Assembly: GCA_016206755.1 (NCBI GenBank)
Contig: JACQQZ010000028.1
Location: 1-7,161 of the forward strand
Length of the DNA: 7,161 bases
Direction of reading: 5' to 3'
Source of the DNA: Candidatus Omnitrophota bacterium
GTDB taxonomy: Bacteria > Omnitrophota > Gorgyraeia > 1-14-0-20-64-10 > JACQQZ01
How positions within the stretch are numbered: position 1 is the stretch's first letter; each line of letters opens with the position of its first letter. Made by a program: the position numbers and the translations under genes. The notes under the pieces are model-generated. The model was not told where the DNA came from and made no database searches. It saw only the letters and a list, made by a program, of their open reading frames with translations. Positions 1 through 5,476 of this stretch are shown here, in pieces.

Positions 1-26
1 ACCATGAACAATCCACGTTAACGTAC

Positions 27-92
27 AGCGGTACCGTTTCCGGGAGTGCCAGGTTCCCACACGAACCTGGCACACCCGGAAACGGTACCGCT
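27..92. repeat. Long near-perfect inverted repeat (hairpin) just after cdsA
   Basis: Arms 27-56 and 63-92 are 30 bases each, complementary at 29 of 30 positions (the mismatch is in the AGTGCC/GGCACA part), around a 6-base loop CCACAC. Each arm carries the sub-palindrome GGTACC and a GTGCCAGGTTC-type segment. It starts 22 bases past the cdsA stop. There is no T-run on either side, so it does not look like a standard intrinsic terminator, although such a stem could still block or protect the 3' end of the transcript. The form (long palindrome with CCAGGTTC/GAACCTGG arms) resembles REP-like elements seen near tyrosine-type REP transposases; this is recalled, not tested. A separate 10-base palindrome, ACGTTAACGT, lies at 15-24. 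Confidence 0.85.
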
Positions 93-114
93 TGCGTACT
101 CTCCGAGCGATCTC

Positions 115-951
115 TCATGAGAAGACGAAATACCTCAGGTAAAAATAGCACAGAGGCGCCGTAAACAACAAGCTGTCGACCAAGTCCAGCACGCCGCCGA
201 TTCCAGGGAATACGCCTCCGGAATCTTTCACCTGGCAATCCCGCTTGACCATCGATTCAGAGAGGTCGCCCAACTGTCCGGCAACGCCCAGCATCAGTCC
301 AAGCGCCACGACATCCCCCACAGCAAATACGGAGGGAAGATGCGGCATGAAGAGCACTGCCACCCCGACGCCGAAGGCAAGTCCGCCGAGGAATCCTTCC
401 CAAGTCTTCGAAGGACTGATCCGGGCAACGAGCGGGTGCCGGCCGATGGCGGAGCCGACAACGTAAGCCCCGATGTCTGCGGCTTTGGTGACGAAAATCA
501 AGAAAGCGGTCAGCCACCGGCCATCGACTCCGGCCACATCGATAAAACGCAGCTTGACGATAAAGGTGAAGCACCAGCTGATGTAAAAAATCCCGAACAA
601 AACCGTGCCGATGCCAACGATCGTCTGGGAGCTGTCCGGCCGCGTCAGCTGCAAGACAAAAAGCCCCAGGAGCGCCGCCACCATCAAAACAAGCTCCCAC
701 CCTCTGGTCGGTTCAAAACCGGTATGGACCGACAACGGGATGATGATGCCGATGATCAGGCCGAGCGCCCGGTAAAGAAAGATGCCTTTGCGCTCGACCA
801 TCGTGAAAAACTCGTGCAACCCCGCCCCGACGAACACCGCCACGATCAGCCCAAAGAGCCACCGCGGGGCGAAAAAGATCACCCACCCGATCAAGCCGAT
901 CAAGACCACCGTGGAAATGGTTCGCGTGATCGCGGTTTTGGCCTTGCTCAC
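115..951 (-). CDS. cdsA: Phosphatidate cytidylyltransferase (CDP-diglyceride synthase)
   Basis: This integral membrane enzyme converts phosphatidate and CTP to CDP-diacylglycerol, the precursor of all membrane phospholipids. The 278-residue product has repeated hydrophobic helices from residue 13 onward, as expected for the family. It carries the motifs TKAADIGAYVVG (about 155-166) and SPSKTWEG (179-186), and the C-terminal signature from S231 (SESMVKRDCQVKD) to PGIGGVLDLVDS (249-260). Classic members have PGHGG and DR in this signature; here these are PGIGG and DL, a variant I recall from several environmental phyla. The start is GTG at 951, with AGGTGA at 961-956 four bases upstream. The ATG at 956 reads ATG-GGG-TGA and cannot be used. 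It follows uppS in the same direction, a common pairing, but after a structured 129-base gap. The gene next downstream, often dxr, is outside the window. Confidence 0.95.
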   Translation of the reverse strand: MSKAKTAITRTISTVVLIGLIGWVIFFAPRWLFGLIVAVFVGAGLHEFFTMVERKGIFLYRALGLIIGIIIPLSVHTGFEPTRGWELVLMVAALLGLFVLQLTRPDSSQTIVGIGTVLFGIFYISWCFTFIVKLRFIDVAGVDGRWLTAFLIFVTKAADIGAYVVGSAIGRHPLVARISPSKTWEGFLGGLAFGVGVAVLFMPHLPSVFAVGDVVALGLMLGVAGQLGDLSESMVKRDCQVKDSGGVFPGIGGVLDLVDSLLFTAPLCYFYLRYFVFS

Positions 952-966
952 CCCATCACCTGCCTT

Positions 967-983
967 GTCCGCCGCAGGCGGAC
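967..983. repeat. Small palindrome, 7-bp stem with 3-base loop (REP-like)
   Basis: GTCCGCC-GCA-GGCGGAC is a perfect 7-bp stem around a GCA triloop, lying just upstream of the cdsA ribosome binding site inside the uppS-cdsA gap. It lacks a T-run. Short GC-rich palindromes of this type are typical of REP sequences, and this particular core looks familiar from environmental bacterial genomes, but copy number cannot be judged from one window. Confidence 0.7.
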
Positions 984-1036
984 CGTGGATTGCTGTTTCG
1001 CATTGCGGTGAAGGTTCTTTGGATTCACGTTGTCAG

Positions 1037-1053
1037 CCGGCTCTTCGAGCCGG
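1037..1053. repeat. Small palindrome, 7-bp stem with 3-base loop (REP-like)
   Basis: CCGGCTC-TTC-GAGCCGG is a perfect 7-bp stem around a three-base loop, in the first half of the uppS-cdsA gap as transcribed. It has the same geometry as the palindrome at 967-983 but a different sequence. In minus-strand RNA it would be the second helix enclosed by the outer stem at 950-965/1066-1081. Confidence 0.7.
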
Positions 1054-1080
1054 AAGCAGGTGATGAGGCAGGCGATGGGG

Positions 1081-1797
1081 TCATGTCCCCTCTGCGCCAA
1101 ACCGGCGTTCACGGCGTTGAAATTCGAGCAAAGCGTCGACAAAATGTTCGCGCTTGAAATCAGGCCAAAGTGTGGGGGTGATGTAAAGCTCCGTGTAAGA
1201 GATCTGCCAGAGCAGAAAATTCGAGACGCGCAATTCCCCGCTGGTGCGGATGAGCAGATCCGGATCCGGCAATCCGCGCGTGTACAGGTGCCGGCTGATC
1301 ACCGTCTCGTCAATGGCGCCGGCGTTCAATGTTCCGCCGGCAACTTCTTCGCCGATGGCGCGAACGGCATCGAGAATTTCCGCGCGTCCTCCGTAGTTGA
1401 GCGCCAAATTGAGAATCATCTTTGCCCCAGGCCGCGTCTTGGCAATGACCTCTTTCAAATGCCGTTGGATTTTGGCGGGAAGACCTTCGATGCGGCCGAT
1501 GACGCTGAGGCCCACTTGATTTTTCAAAAGTGTGGGAAGCTCTTTGCTCAGATACTCATCGAGCAAATTCATCAACGTGGCCACTTCCAAGCGGGAGCGC
1601 TTCCAATTCTCGATGGAGAAAGCGTAGAGCGTGAGGACCTGGATGCCCATTTCGCGCGCGGTTTCAACGGCGGTGCGAACCGATTGAATGCCGGCCTGGT
1701 GGCCCATGACGCGCGGCAAACCCCTGGATTTTGCCCAGCGCCCGTTGCCATCCATGATGATGGCCACATGTTTTGGAAGAGGCGAGCCCTTAGGCAT
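1081..1797 (-). CDS. uppS: Undecaprenyl diphosphate synthase (cis-prenyltransferase)
   Basis: UppS condenses eight isopentenyl diphosphates onto farnesyl diphosphate in the cytoplasm to make the C55 carrier lipid for peptidoglycan and other wall polymers. The 238-residue product is full length for the family. Visible motifs are HVAIIMDGNGRWAK (10-23, with catalytic-type D16), GH at 32-33, FSIENWKR (60-67), LNYGGRAE (133-140), and RTSGELRVSNFLLWQ with YTELYITPTLWPDF near the C-terminus. The chosen ATG at 1797 gives the expected short leader before DGNGRW. The frame stays open upstream to 1980 but that stretch lies inside the GH57 gene and has no family character. The start overlaps the GH57 stop (ATGCCTAA, 8 bases) with no clear Shine-Dalgarno, which suggests translational coupling. 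A short-chain cis-prenyltransferase is the only realistic alternative. Confidence 0.96.
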   Translation of the reverse strand: MPKGSPLPKHVAIIMDGNGRWAKSRGLPRVMGHQAGIQSVRTAVETAREMGIQVLTLYAFSIENWKRSRLEVATLMNLLDEYLSKELPTLLKNQVGLSVIGRIEGLPAKIQRHLKEVIAKTRPGAKMILNLALNYGGRAEILDAVRAIGEEVAGGTLNAGAIDETVISRHLYTRGLPDPDLLIRTSGELRVSNFLLWQISYTELYITPTLWPDFKREHFVDALLEFQRRERRFGAEGT

Positions 1798-3370
1798 GGA
1801 GACGGTAGTCGATTTCGGGGAAACAGTTGTCTTTAGACTCGCAGTCGGCGACATAGGATTGGTCTGCAGCTCCCAGTGTGAGCTGATGGTACAACCGGTT
1901 AAACCGGGCCAGGTGCTGGCGGGTCCGGTCGTGCGCGTAAGCAACCACCGTTCCCGTTCCCATGATGAACGCCCAATCACTGGCTTGGGCCAGCAGCAGC
2001 TCCCGCAACGCTTGATTGAGCGCCTTGAGCGTCCATCCGCCGGCCTGAGGGTATCGGCGAACCATCTCCGTCATCCGCCACGATGCCCGGTGCAGATGGC
2101 GATAAATCCAAGCGTTTGACCCTTGCAGCCACATTTCATTATACCCTTTCCATCCCCAACTGGATAGACAAGGCATGACGCGCTGCAGCTTCGGATGCCG
2201 GGCAAGATACTCGGAAAGCGCAGTCATCTGCACCTTCTCAGGCGAGCCCGCGAGCTGCCGCAAAACATGCTCCAACCATTGAGGCCCTTCGTACCACCAA
2301 TGCCCGAAAAGCTCCGCATCGTACGGTGCCACCAAGAGAGGCGGCCGGTCCATGGCGCCCGCCAGATACTCCACTTGCCGCTCACGGTTGAATAAAAAAT
2401 TTCCGGCATGACTGCGCGCCTGTTCCGCCGCGCGATGCGGCTCGTAGGGAGCTTTCTCGTCGGTCTTTCCGGTGATGCGGTAATATTTGATCCCGGTCGC
2501 CGTCCGAACGCCGGGGGGATTTTGCAAAAGAGAAAGTTCGGACTCCGGCAGATCAAATCCGATGTCCCTGTAAAATTCGCGGTACCACGCATCGCCCGGA
2601 TAGCCCTCCACCGCAGACCAGACCTGTTTTGCCGATTCGGTGTCCCTGCCGAAAATCGCCGTTCCCTGCGGATTGAGCACGGGGGCATAGACGCTGTATT
2701 TCGGGCGCGGCCGCGCGTACAAAATTCCGTGCGTATCGACAAAAGTAAATTGAATCCCGGATTTCCGAAGAGGCGCCTCCACGGCAGGATGGTAACCGCA
2801 CTCCGGCAGCCAAATGCCGCGCGGCCGCCGGCCAAACGCCTTTTCAAAAGCCCGGCATCCGACTTCGATTTGAGCCCGGATCGACTCCGGGCAAACTGCC
2901 ATCAGCGGCAAGAAGCCGTGCGTGGCGGCGCAGGTGATCAATTCCAGGCAACCGGATTGATCCAATTCCCGGAAAGCGCCGATCAGATCTTTCCGAAAAC
3001 GCTCGACGTAGAGTCGGCGGGAGCGTTCGAAATGAGATCTGTACATCTCCGCCACCGGCCGCAGGCGATCATCGTCCCTGTGCCGCCGGCATTCCGCTTC
3101 AGCCATTTGAATCAAGCGGTCCAAATGATCGAGACAGCGCTTTTGGAGAAGATCATCCATCAGCATGGCCGCCAATGTCGGAGAGACCCCCAGGGTCAGC
3201 CGGAAAGGCACTTTCTCTTCCCGCAGGCGGGTCATGACCTCCAAAAGCGGGAGGTAGGTCTCGTGAACGGCTTCAAACAGCCAGCGCTCTTCCAAAAAAA
3301 CAGAATGTTCCGGGTGGCGAACATAAGGGAGATGGCCGTGAAGAACAATGCTCAAGTAGCCGGTTGGCAT
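1790..3370 (-). CDS. GH57 family 1,4-alpha-glucan branching enzyme (DUF1957 C-terminal domain)
   Basis: This predicted cytoplasmic enzyme (EC 2.4.1.18 type) introduces alpha-1,6 branches into glycogen-like glucans. The 526-residue length fits GH57 branching enzymes. Family motifs are in order: HGHLPY (11-16), GVSPTL (61-66), GIWLPECGYHP (185-195) with E190 as predicted nucleophile, and APYDAELFGHWWYEGP (348-363) with D351 as predicted acid/base. The DUF1957-type C-terminal region includes ASDWAFIMGTG (463-473). E190 and D351 fall close to the characterised residues of the archaeal and Thermus branching enzymes, which supports this activity over 4-alpha-glucanotransferase or amylopullulanase. 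The start is ATG at 3370 with a weak AAAGG 8 bases upstream. It follows the DUF4912 gene by 41 bases. The AT-rich 3371-3411 spacer shows no convincing promoter. Confidence 0.93.
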   Translation of the reverse strand: MPTGYLSIVLHGHLPYVRHPEHSVFLEERWLFEAVHETYLPLLEVMTRLREEKVPFRLTLGVSPTLAAMLMDDLLQKRCLDHLDRLIQMAEAECRRHRDDDRLRPVAEMYRSHFERSRRLYVERFRKDLIGAFRELDQSGCLELITCAATHGFLPLMAVCPESIRAQIEVGCRAFEKAFGRRPRGIWLPECGYHPAVEAPLRKSGIQFTFVDTHGILYARPRPKYSVYAPVLNPQGTAIFGRDTESAKQVWSAVEGYPGDAWYREFYRDIGFDLPESELSLLQNPPGVRTATGIKYYRITGKTDEKAPYEPHRAAEQARSHAGNFLFNRERQVEYLAGAMDRPPLLVAPYDAELFGHWWYEGPQWLEHVLRQLAGSPEKVQMTALSEYLARHPKLQRVMPCLSSWGWKGYNEMWLQGSNAWIYRHLHRASWRMTEMVRRYPQAGGWTLKALNQALRELLLAQASDWAFIMGTGTVVAYAHDRTRQHLARFNRLYHQLTLGAADQSYVADCESKDNCFPEIDYRLHA

Positions 3371-3411
3371 GAGGACTGCCTTTTTCTATCTTAGAGCGCC
3401 TTTTAATTAAA

Positions 3412-4197
3412 TTACGGGCGAGGAGGGCCCCAACGCGGAGTGCCTGGGGAAGTCCCTGGGGCGCCCAGACCGTACCGGGAAAAAAATTCCTCTCCCAGCG
3501 TTCCCCATTGCTCGTCAATTTCATCGGAAGGCCGATCGGCAGGAGTCACGACAACATTGGAGCGCGCGATGCTGACAAAACGCCCATCTTTTCCAATTCC
3601 AATTTCCAGACACCACCAGGAGGCCGGACAGCCCACCTCCAGAAACCAGTCCGATGCATCGCCTGTTTCCACATCAAACCACCGCCGGATGGAGCGATCA
3701 GAAAATGAACCTTCCGACAGCTCATAAGCCCTGAGGGTATTGTTCCCGGCCCCGCCCAGCCGGGCCCGGGCCTGTTTGTAATCCTCCGGGGTAATTTCCC
3801 AATAGGCATGCAGCCAATGCGGATCGCGCGCCTGGGCCACGATGAGGGTCATGCCGTACCTCTCGGGCAAAGAATAATCCACCACCATGCCGGACGAAGG
3901 TTGCGGCGCCGGAACGGGGACAATCCCCCCTTTTCCCGCGGCGGCAGCGCCCCGGGCTTTCAGCCCGCGGGAATAGGAGGCGGTCCTTGGAGAGCGGCGT
4001 GCGGGCAAAGGCGGAGAGGGTTGGGGTTTTGTTCTGGCTGTTTTCTTCCACGGACCGGCAGATCGATCGCGCTCGCGCATCTTGCGCTCGATGGCACGGA
4101 TGAGCTTGGGTTTCGTCAAAAGGTAACGGCCCGAAACTCCCAGCGATCGGGCCATCGCCACGAGCTCGGACCGTTTCAGTGAACCGAGAGTTTTCAA
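3412..4197 (-). CDS. DUF4912 protein with N-terminal Rho_N-like domain
   Basis: Function is unknown. Residues 5-42 (SLKRSELVAMARSLGVSGRY, then a TKPKLIRAIERK segment) look like the SAP/Rho_N fold, a small nucleic-acid-binding module. Residues 43-105 form a basic, Pro/Ala/Gly-rich linker. From about 106, LPERYGMTLIVAQARDPHWLHAYWEI is the hallmark of DUF4912, continuing through RWFDVETGDASDWFLEVG (172-189) and WWCLEIG (194-200). The tail is Pro/Gly-rich. The start is TTG at 4197, one base after the lipoprotein stop (TAG-C-TTG), with no Shine-Dalgarno visible, so coupled reinitiation is likely. The TTG start keeps the whole Rho_N motif; the internal ATG at residue 15 would destroy it. DUF4912 genes commonly sit beside GH57 DUF1957 genes, so a role in alpha-glucan metabolism is plausible. 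The linker includes a palindrome (3933-3973). Confidence 0.85.
   Translation of the reverse strand: MKTLGSLKRSELVAMARSLGVSGRYLLTKPKLIRAIERKMRERDRSAGPWKKTARTKPQPSPPLPARRSPRTASYSRGLKARGAAAAGKGGIVPVPAPQPSSGMVVDYSLPERYGMTLIVAQARDPHWLHAYWEITPEDYKQARARLGGAGNNTLRAYELSEGSFSDRSIRRWFDVETGDASDWFLEVGCPASWWCLEIGIGKDGRFVSIARSNVVVTPADRPSDEIDEQWGTLGEEFFSRYGLGAPGTSPGTPRWGPPRP
3933..3973. repeat. REP-like palindrome inside the DUF4912 linker
   Basis: Two nested and mutually exclusive inverted repeats lie here. One is TTCCCGCGG (3933-3941) with CCGCGGGAA (3965-3973). The other is the compact hairpin CGGGCT-TTC-AGCCCG (3953-3967). The small hairpin has the same short-stem, three-base-loop form as the palindromes at 967 and 1037. 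It encodes the low-complexity segment around SRGLKARGA (residues 76-84), with no recognised domain, which fits an in-frame insertion into a tolerant linker. GC-rich coding sequence can produce such symmetry by chance. Confidence 0.5.
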
Positions 4198-4198
4198 G

Positions 4199-4900
4199 CT
4201 ATTTGTAGAGCTGCGGCTCGCCGGTGGGAACCCCCATCCGTTCGGCTTCTTTCAAGAGAGCTGCCTCGCGTTTGGTCAGTTTTTTTGGGAGAATCACAAT
4301 CTCCACGCGGCGGTTTTTCCTCCGGCCTTCGGTGGATTCATTGGAAGCCACAGGCCGATGCTCACCGTAACCCACGGCACTCAGCTGCTTCGGGTTGATC
4401 CCTTGGTCTTCCAGAAAATGAATCACGCTGGTGGCGCGCGCCGTGGAAAGCTCCCAATTGGATTTCCACCCCGAATGCTTGATCGGCTCATTGTCCGTGT
4501 GGCCTTCAACCCCGATGTCGCGGTCGGAAACTTTTTCCTGAACGACTTGAACAACCTTCCCCAGCGCTTGATGAGATTCGGGGCGAAGCACGGCCTTTCC
4601 GGAATCAAAGAGGACTTCGGCCACAAAGGTGATGACCAGACCTCGCTCGGTCATTTCCAATTTGGCTTGCTGGTCGGCAATTTCTTGCTGCAGGCGCTGC
4701 TGCAAGAGATCTTTGGCCTCTTCCAATTGATCTTTTTCGCGCTCTTTTTGCTGCTTGAGCCGTTCGATTTCCGACGTCAGCTCTTGAATCCGCTTGGCAT
4801 CGCTGGGACGGCCCGCATAAAAATTGATTCCGCAGCCCGACGTTGCAGCGGTGGCGGCAACAAGGCCGAGCATTAAAGCCATCGATCCGAAACGCTTCAT
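4199..4900 (-). CDS. OmpA/Pal-type peptidoglycan-associated lipoprotein
   Basis: This 233-residue protein probably tethers the outer membrane to peptidoglycan. It starts with a lipoprotein signal (MKRFGSMALMLGLV, then ATSGC with the lipid-attachment cysteine at C23). A charged, Gln/Glu-rich coiled coil follows (about 34-86), then an OmpA C-terminal domain (about 87-205) with FDSGKAVLRPES, GHTDNEPI (133-140), WELSTARA (149-156) and GYGEHRPVASN through NRRVEI. The DN and R residues that bind diaminopimelate are present. A short tail follows the domain. The start is ATG at 4900, eight bases from GAGGAGG (4915-4909). An in-frame TTG at 4906 sits too close to that site. It lies 17 bases after the peptidoglycan-binding gene. 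The NEPI/WELSTARA form is closer to MotB-like OmpA domains than to classical Pal, but the lipobox excludes MotB itself. Confidence 0.92.
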   Translation of the reverse strand: MKRFGSMALMLGLVAATAATSGCGINFYAGRPSDAKRIQELTSEIERLKQQKEREKDQLEEAKDLLQQRLQQEIADQQAKLEMTERGLVITFVAEVLFDSGKAVLRPESHQALGKVVQVVQEKVSDRDIGVEGHTDNEPIKHSGWKSNWELSTARATSVIHFLEDQGINPKQLSAVGYGEHRPVASNESTEGRRKNRRVEIVILPKKLTKREAALLKEAERMGVPTGEPQLYK

Positions 4901-4908
4901 ATTCAAAA

Positions 4909-4915
4909 CCTCCTC
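4909..4915 (-). promoter_or_regulatory. Strong Shine-Dalgarno of the OmpA-type lipoprotein
   Basis: The minus-strand GAGGAGG is separated by 8 bases from ATG at 4900 but by only 2 from the in-frame TTG at 4906. This decides the start. It begins within a few bases of the upstream gene's TAG stop. Confidence 0.85.
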
Positions 4916-4918
4916 AAA

Positions 4919-5401
4919 CTAAAGGTTGCCGGCCGTCGAAGATTCGCCGTTCAAAAAAGGAGCCAGCTTCGCCCACGTCTTAGGCCCCACCTTGCCGTCC
5001 ACGCTTAAACCGTTTGCCTCTTGAAAATCCCGGATCGCTTTCTGGGTCATCCGGCCCATTTTTCCGTCGACTGGACCCGGGTTGTAGCCGGCCGCGGCCA
5101 ATGCCTGCTGAATTTGGCGAATCCTCCGGGCGGCGTCGGCGGGAGCGGCATCTGCGGCCGCCGCAGCGGAAGAGGATGGGGTGGCTGCCGCAGAAGTTTC
5201 TGAAGTTTCCGGAATCGAAGCGATGAAAGCGGGCTGGGAGGCGTTGCTGGGGTGAATCGGCTCAACGATGATCGGCTGAGTTGGGTTGGGGGAAGCGGTC
5301 AATTCCAAGCGGGGCCTGCGGCCCGTTCCCGAAGCGACAAAGATGACAACGGCGACAAGCCCCAATCCCGCCCAGATCCATGCAATCGACTTTCGTCCCA
5401 C
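4919..5401 (-). CDS. Membrane-anchored peptidoglycan-binding domain protein
   Basis: This 160-residue protein has a positive N-terminus and one hydrophobic segment (about 6-24, IAWIWAGLGLVAVVIFVA), followed by a Pro/Ser/Ala-rich linker (about 30-92) and a C-terminal PG_binding_1 domain (about 93-148). The domain has the typical pattern RIRQIQQALAAAGYNPGPVD, then GKMGRMTQKAIRDFQ and GLSVDGKVGPKTWAKL. The domain binds peptidoglycan; no hydrolase or other catalytic domain is attached. The hydrophobic segment has no lipobox or obvious signal-peptidase site, so it is probably an inner-membrane anchor with the domain in the periplasm. The start is GTG at 5401 with AGAGG about 9-10 bases upstream. 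It is the first gene after the promoter at 5447-5476 and is followed 17 bases later by the OmpA-type lipoprotein, another predicted peptidoglycan binder. Confidence 0.88.
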   Translation of the reverse strand: MGRKSIAWIWAGLGLVAVVIFVASGTGRRPRLELTASPNPTQPIIVEPIHPSNASQPAFIASIPETSETSAAATPSSSAAAAADAAPADAARRIRQIQQALAAAGYNPGPVDGKMGRMTQKAIRDFQEANGLSVDGKVGPKTWAKLAPFLNGESSTAGNL

Positions 5402-5446
5402 GTGATGAGCCCTCTTTGGATGGTTGTTGCGACGAAGACGCGTGAA

Positions 5447-5476
5447 ATTCTACACCGGTTTAAGCCCTGATGTCAA
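5447..5476 (-). promoter_or_regulatory. Near-consensus sigma-70 promoter
   Basis: On the minus strand, TTGACA (5476-5471) is followed by an 18-base spacer and TAGAAT (5452-5447), one base from TATAAT. Transcription should start near 5440, giving a leader of about 40 bases before the GTG at 5401. The -35 box overlaps the TGA stop of the upstream gene. It would drive the peptidoglycan-binding, ompA-type, DUF4912, GH57, uppS and probably cdsA genes. Confidence 0.7.

Larger units (their letters stand above)
950..1081 (-). promoter_or_regulatory. Structured uppS-cdsA intergenic element masking the cdsA ribosome binding site
   Basis: Bases 951-965 (CCCCATCACCTGCCT) and 1066-1080 (AGGCAGGCGATGGGG) are complementary at 14 of 15 positions, and 950/1081 adds one more pair. 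The single plus-strand mismatch (A958/C1073) becomes a U-G wobble in the minus-strand RNA, which is the transcribed strand. The stem therefore starts at the last base of the uppS stop codon and closes on the cdsA GTG, enclosing its AGGUGA ribosome binding site. A second complement, 1056-1065, pairs perfectly with 954-963 over 10 bp and would compete. Two 7-bp hairpins lie inside. Regulation is inferred; a mobile palindromic element is the main alternative. Confidence 0.5.

Noticed and set aside
1..118. A minus-strand frame starting with an ATG that overlaps the cdsA stop (ATGA) and staying open to the left edge (39 codons)
   Set aside because: The frame runs straight through the 30-bp hairpin, whose arms explain the sequence, and the product does not look like the start of Dxr or any protein I recognise. 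It is too short to judge at the edge.
340..1011. A 223-codon open frame on the plus strand opposite cdsA
   Set aside because: It is a charged, low-complexity antisense product and the opposite strand encodes CdsA with its signature.
948..1142. A 64-codon minus-strand frame across the uppS-cdsA gap
   Set aside because: It starts inside uppS in another frame and is made of the palindromic gap sequence. Its end overlaps the cdsA GTG, but there is no coding character.
1030..1836. A 268-codon open frame on the plus strand opposite uppS
   Set aside because: It is fully antisense to UppS, which has all family motifs, and it begins within the intergenic palindromes.
2408..3394. A 328-codon open frame on the plus strand opposite the GH57 gene
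   Set aside because: It is antisense to a well-supported gene with all GH57 motifs. The product is Arg/Pro-rich with no recognisable domain, as expected for an antisense frame in GC-rich DNA.
3371..3411. An AT-rich spacer before the GH57 gene as a promoter
   Set aside because: A TAAGAT-like -10 is present but no -35 box lies at a workable distance, and close spacing of the genes makes co-transcription simpler.
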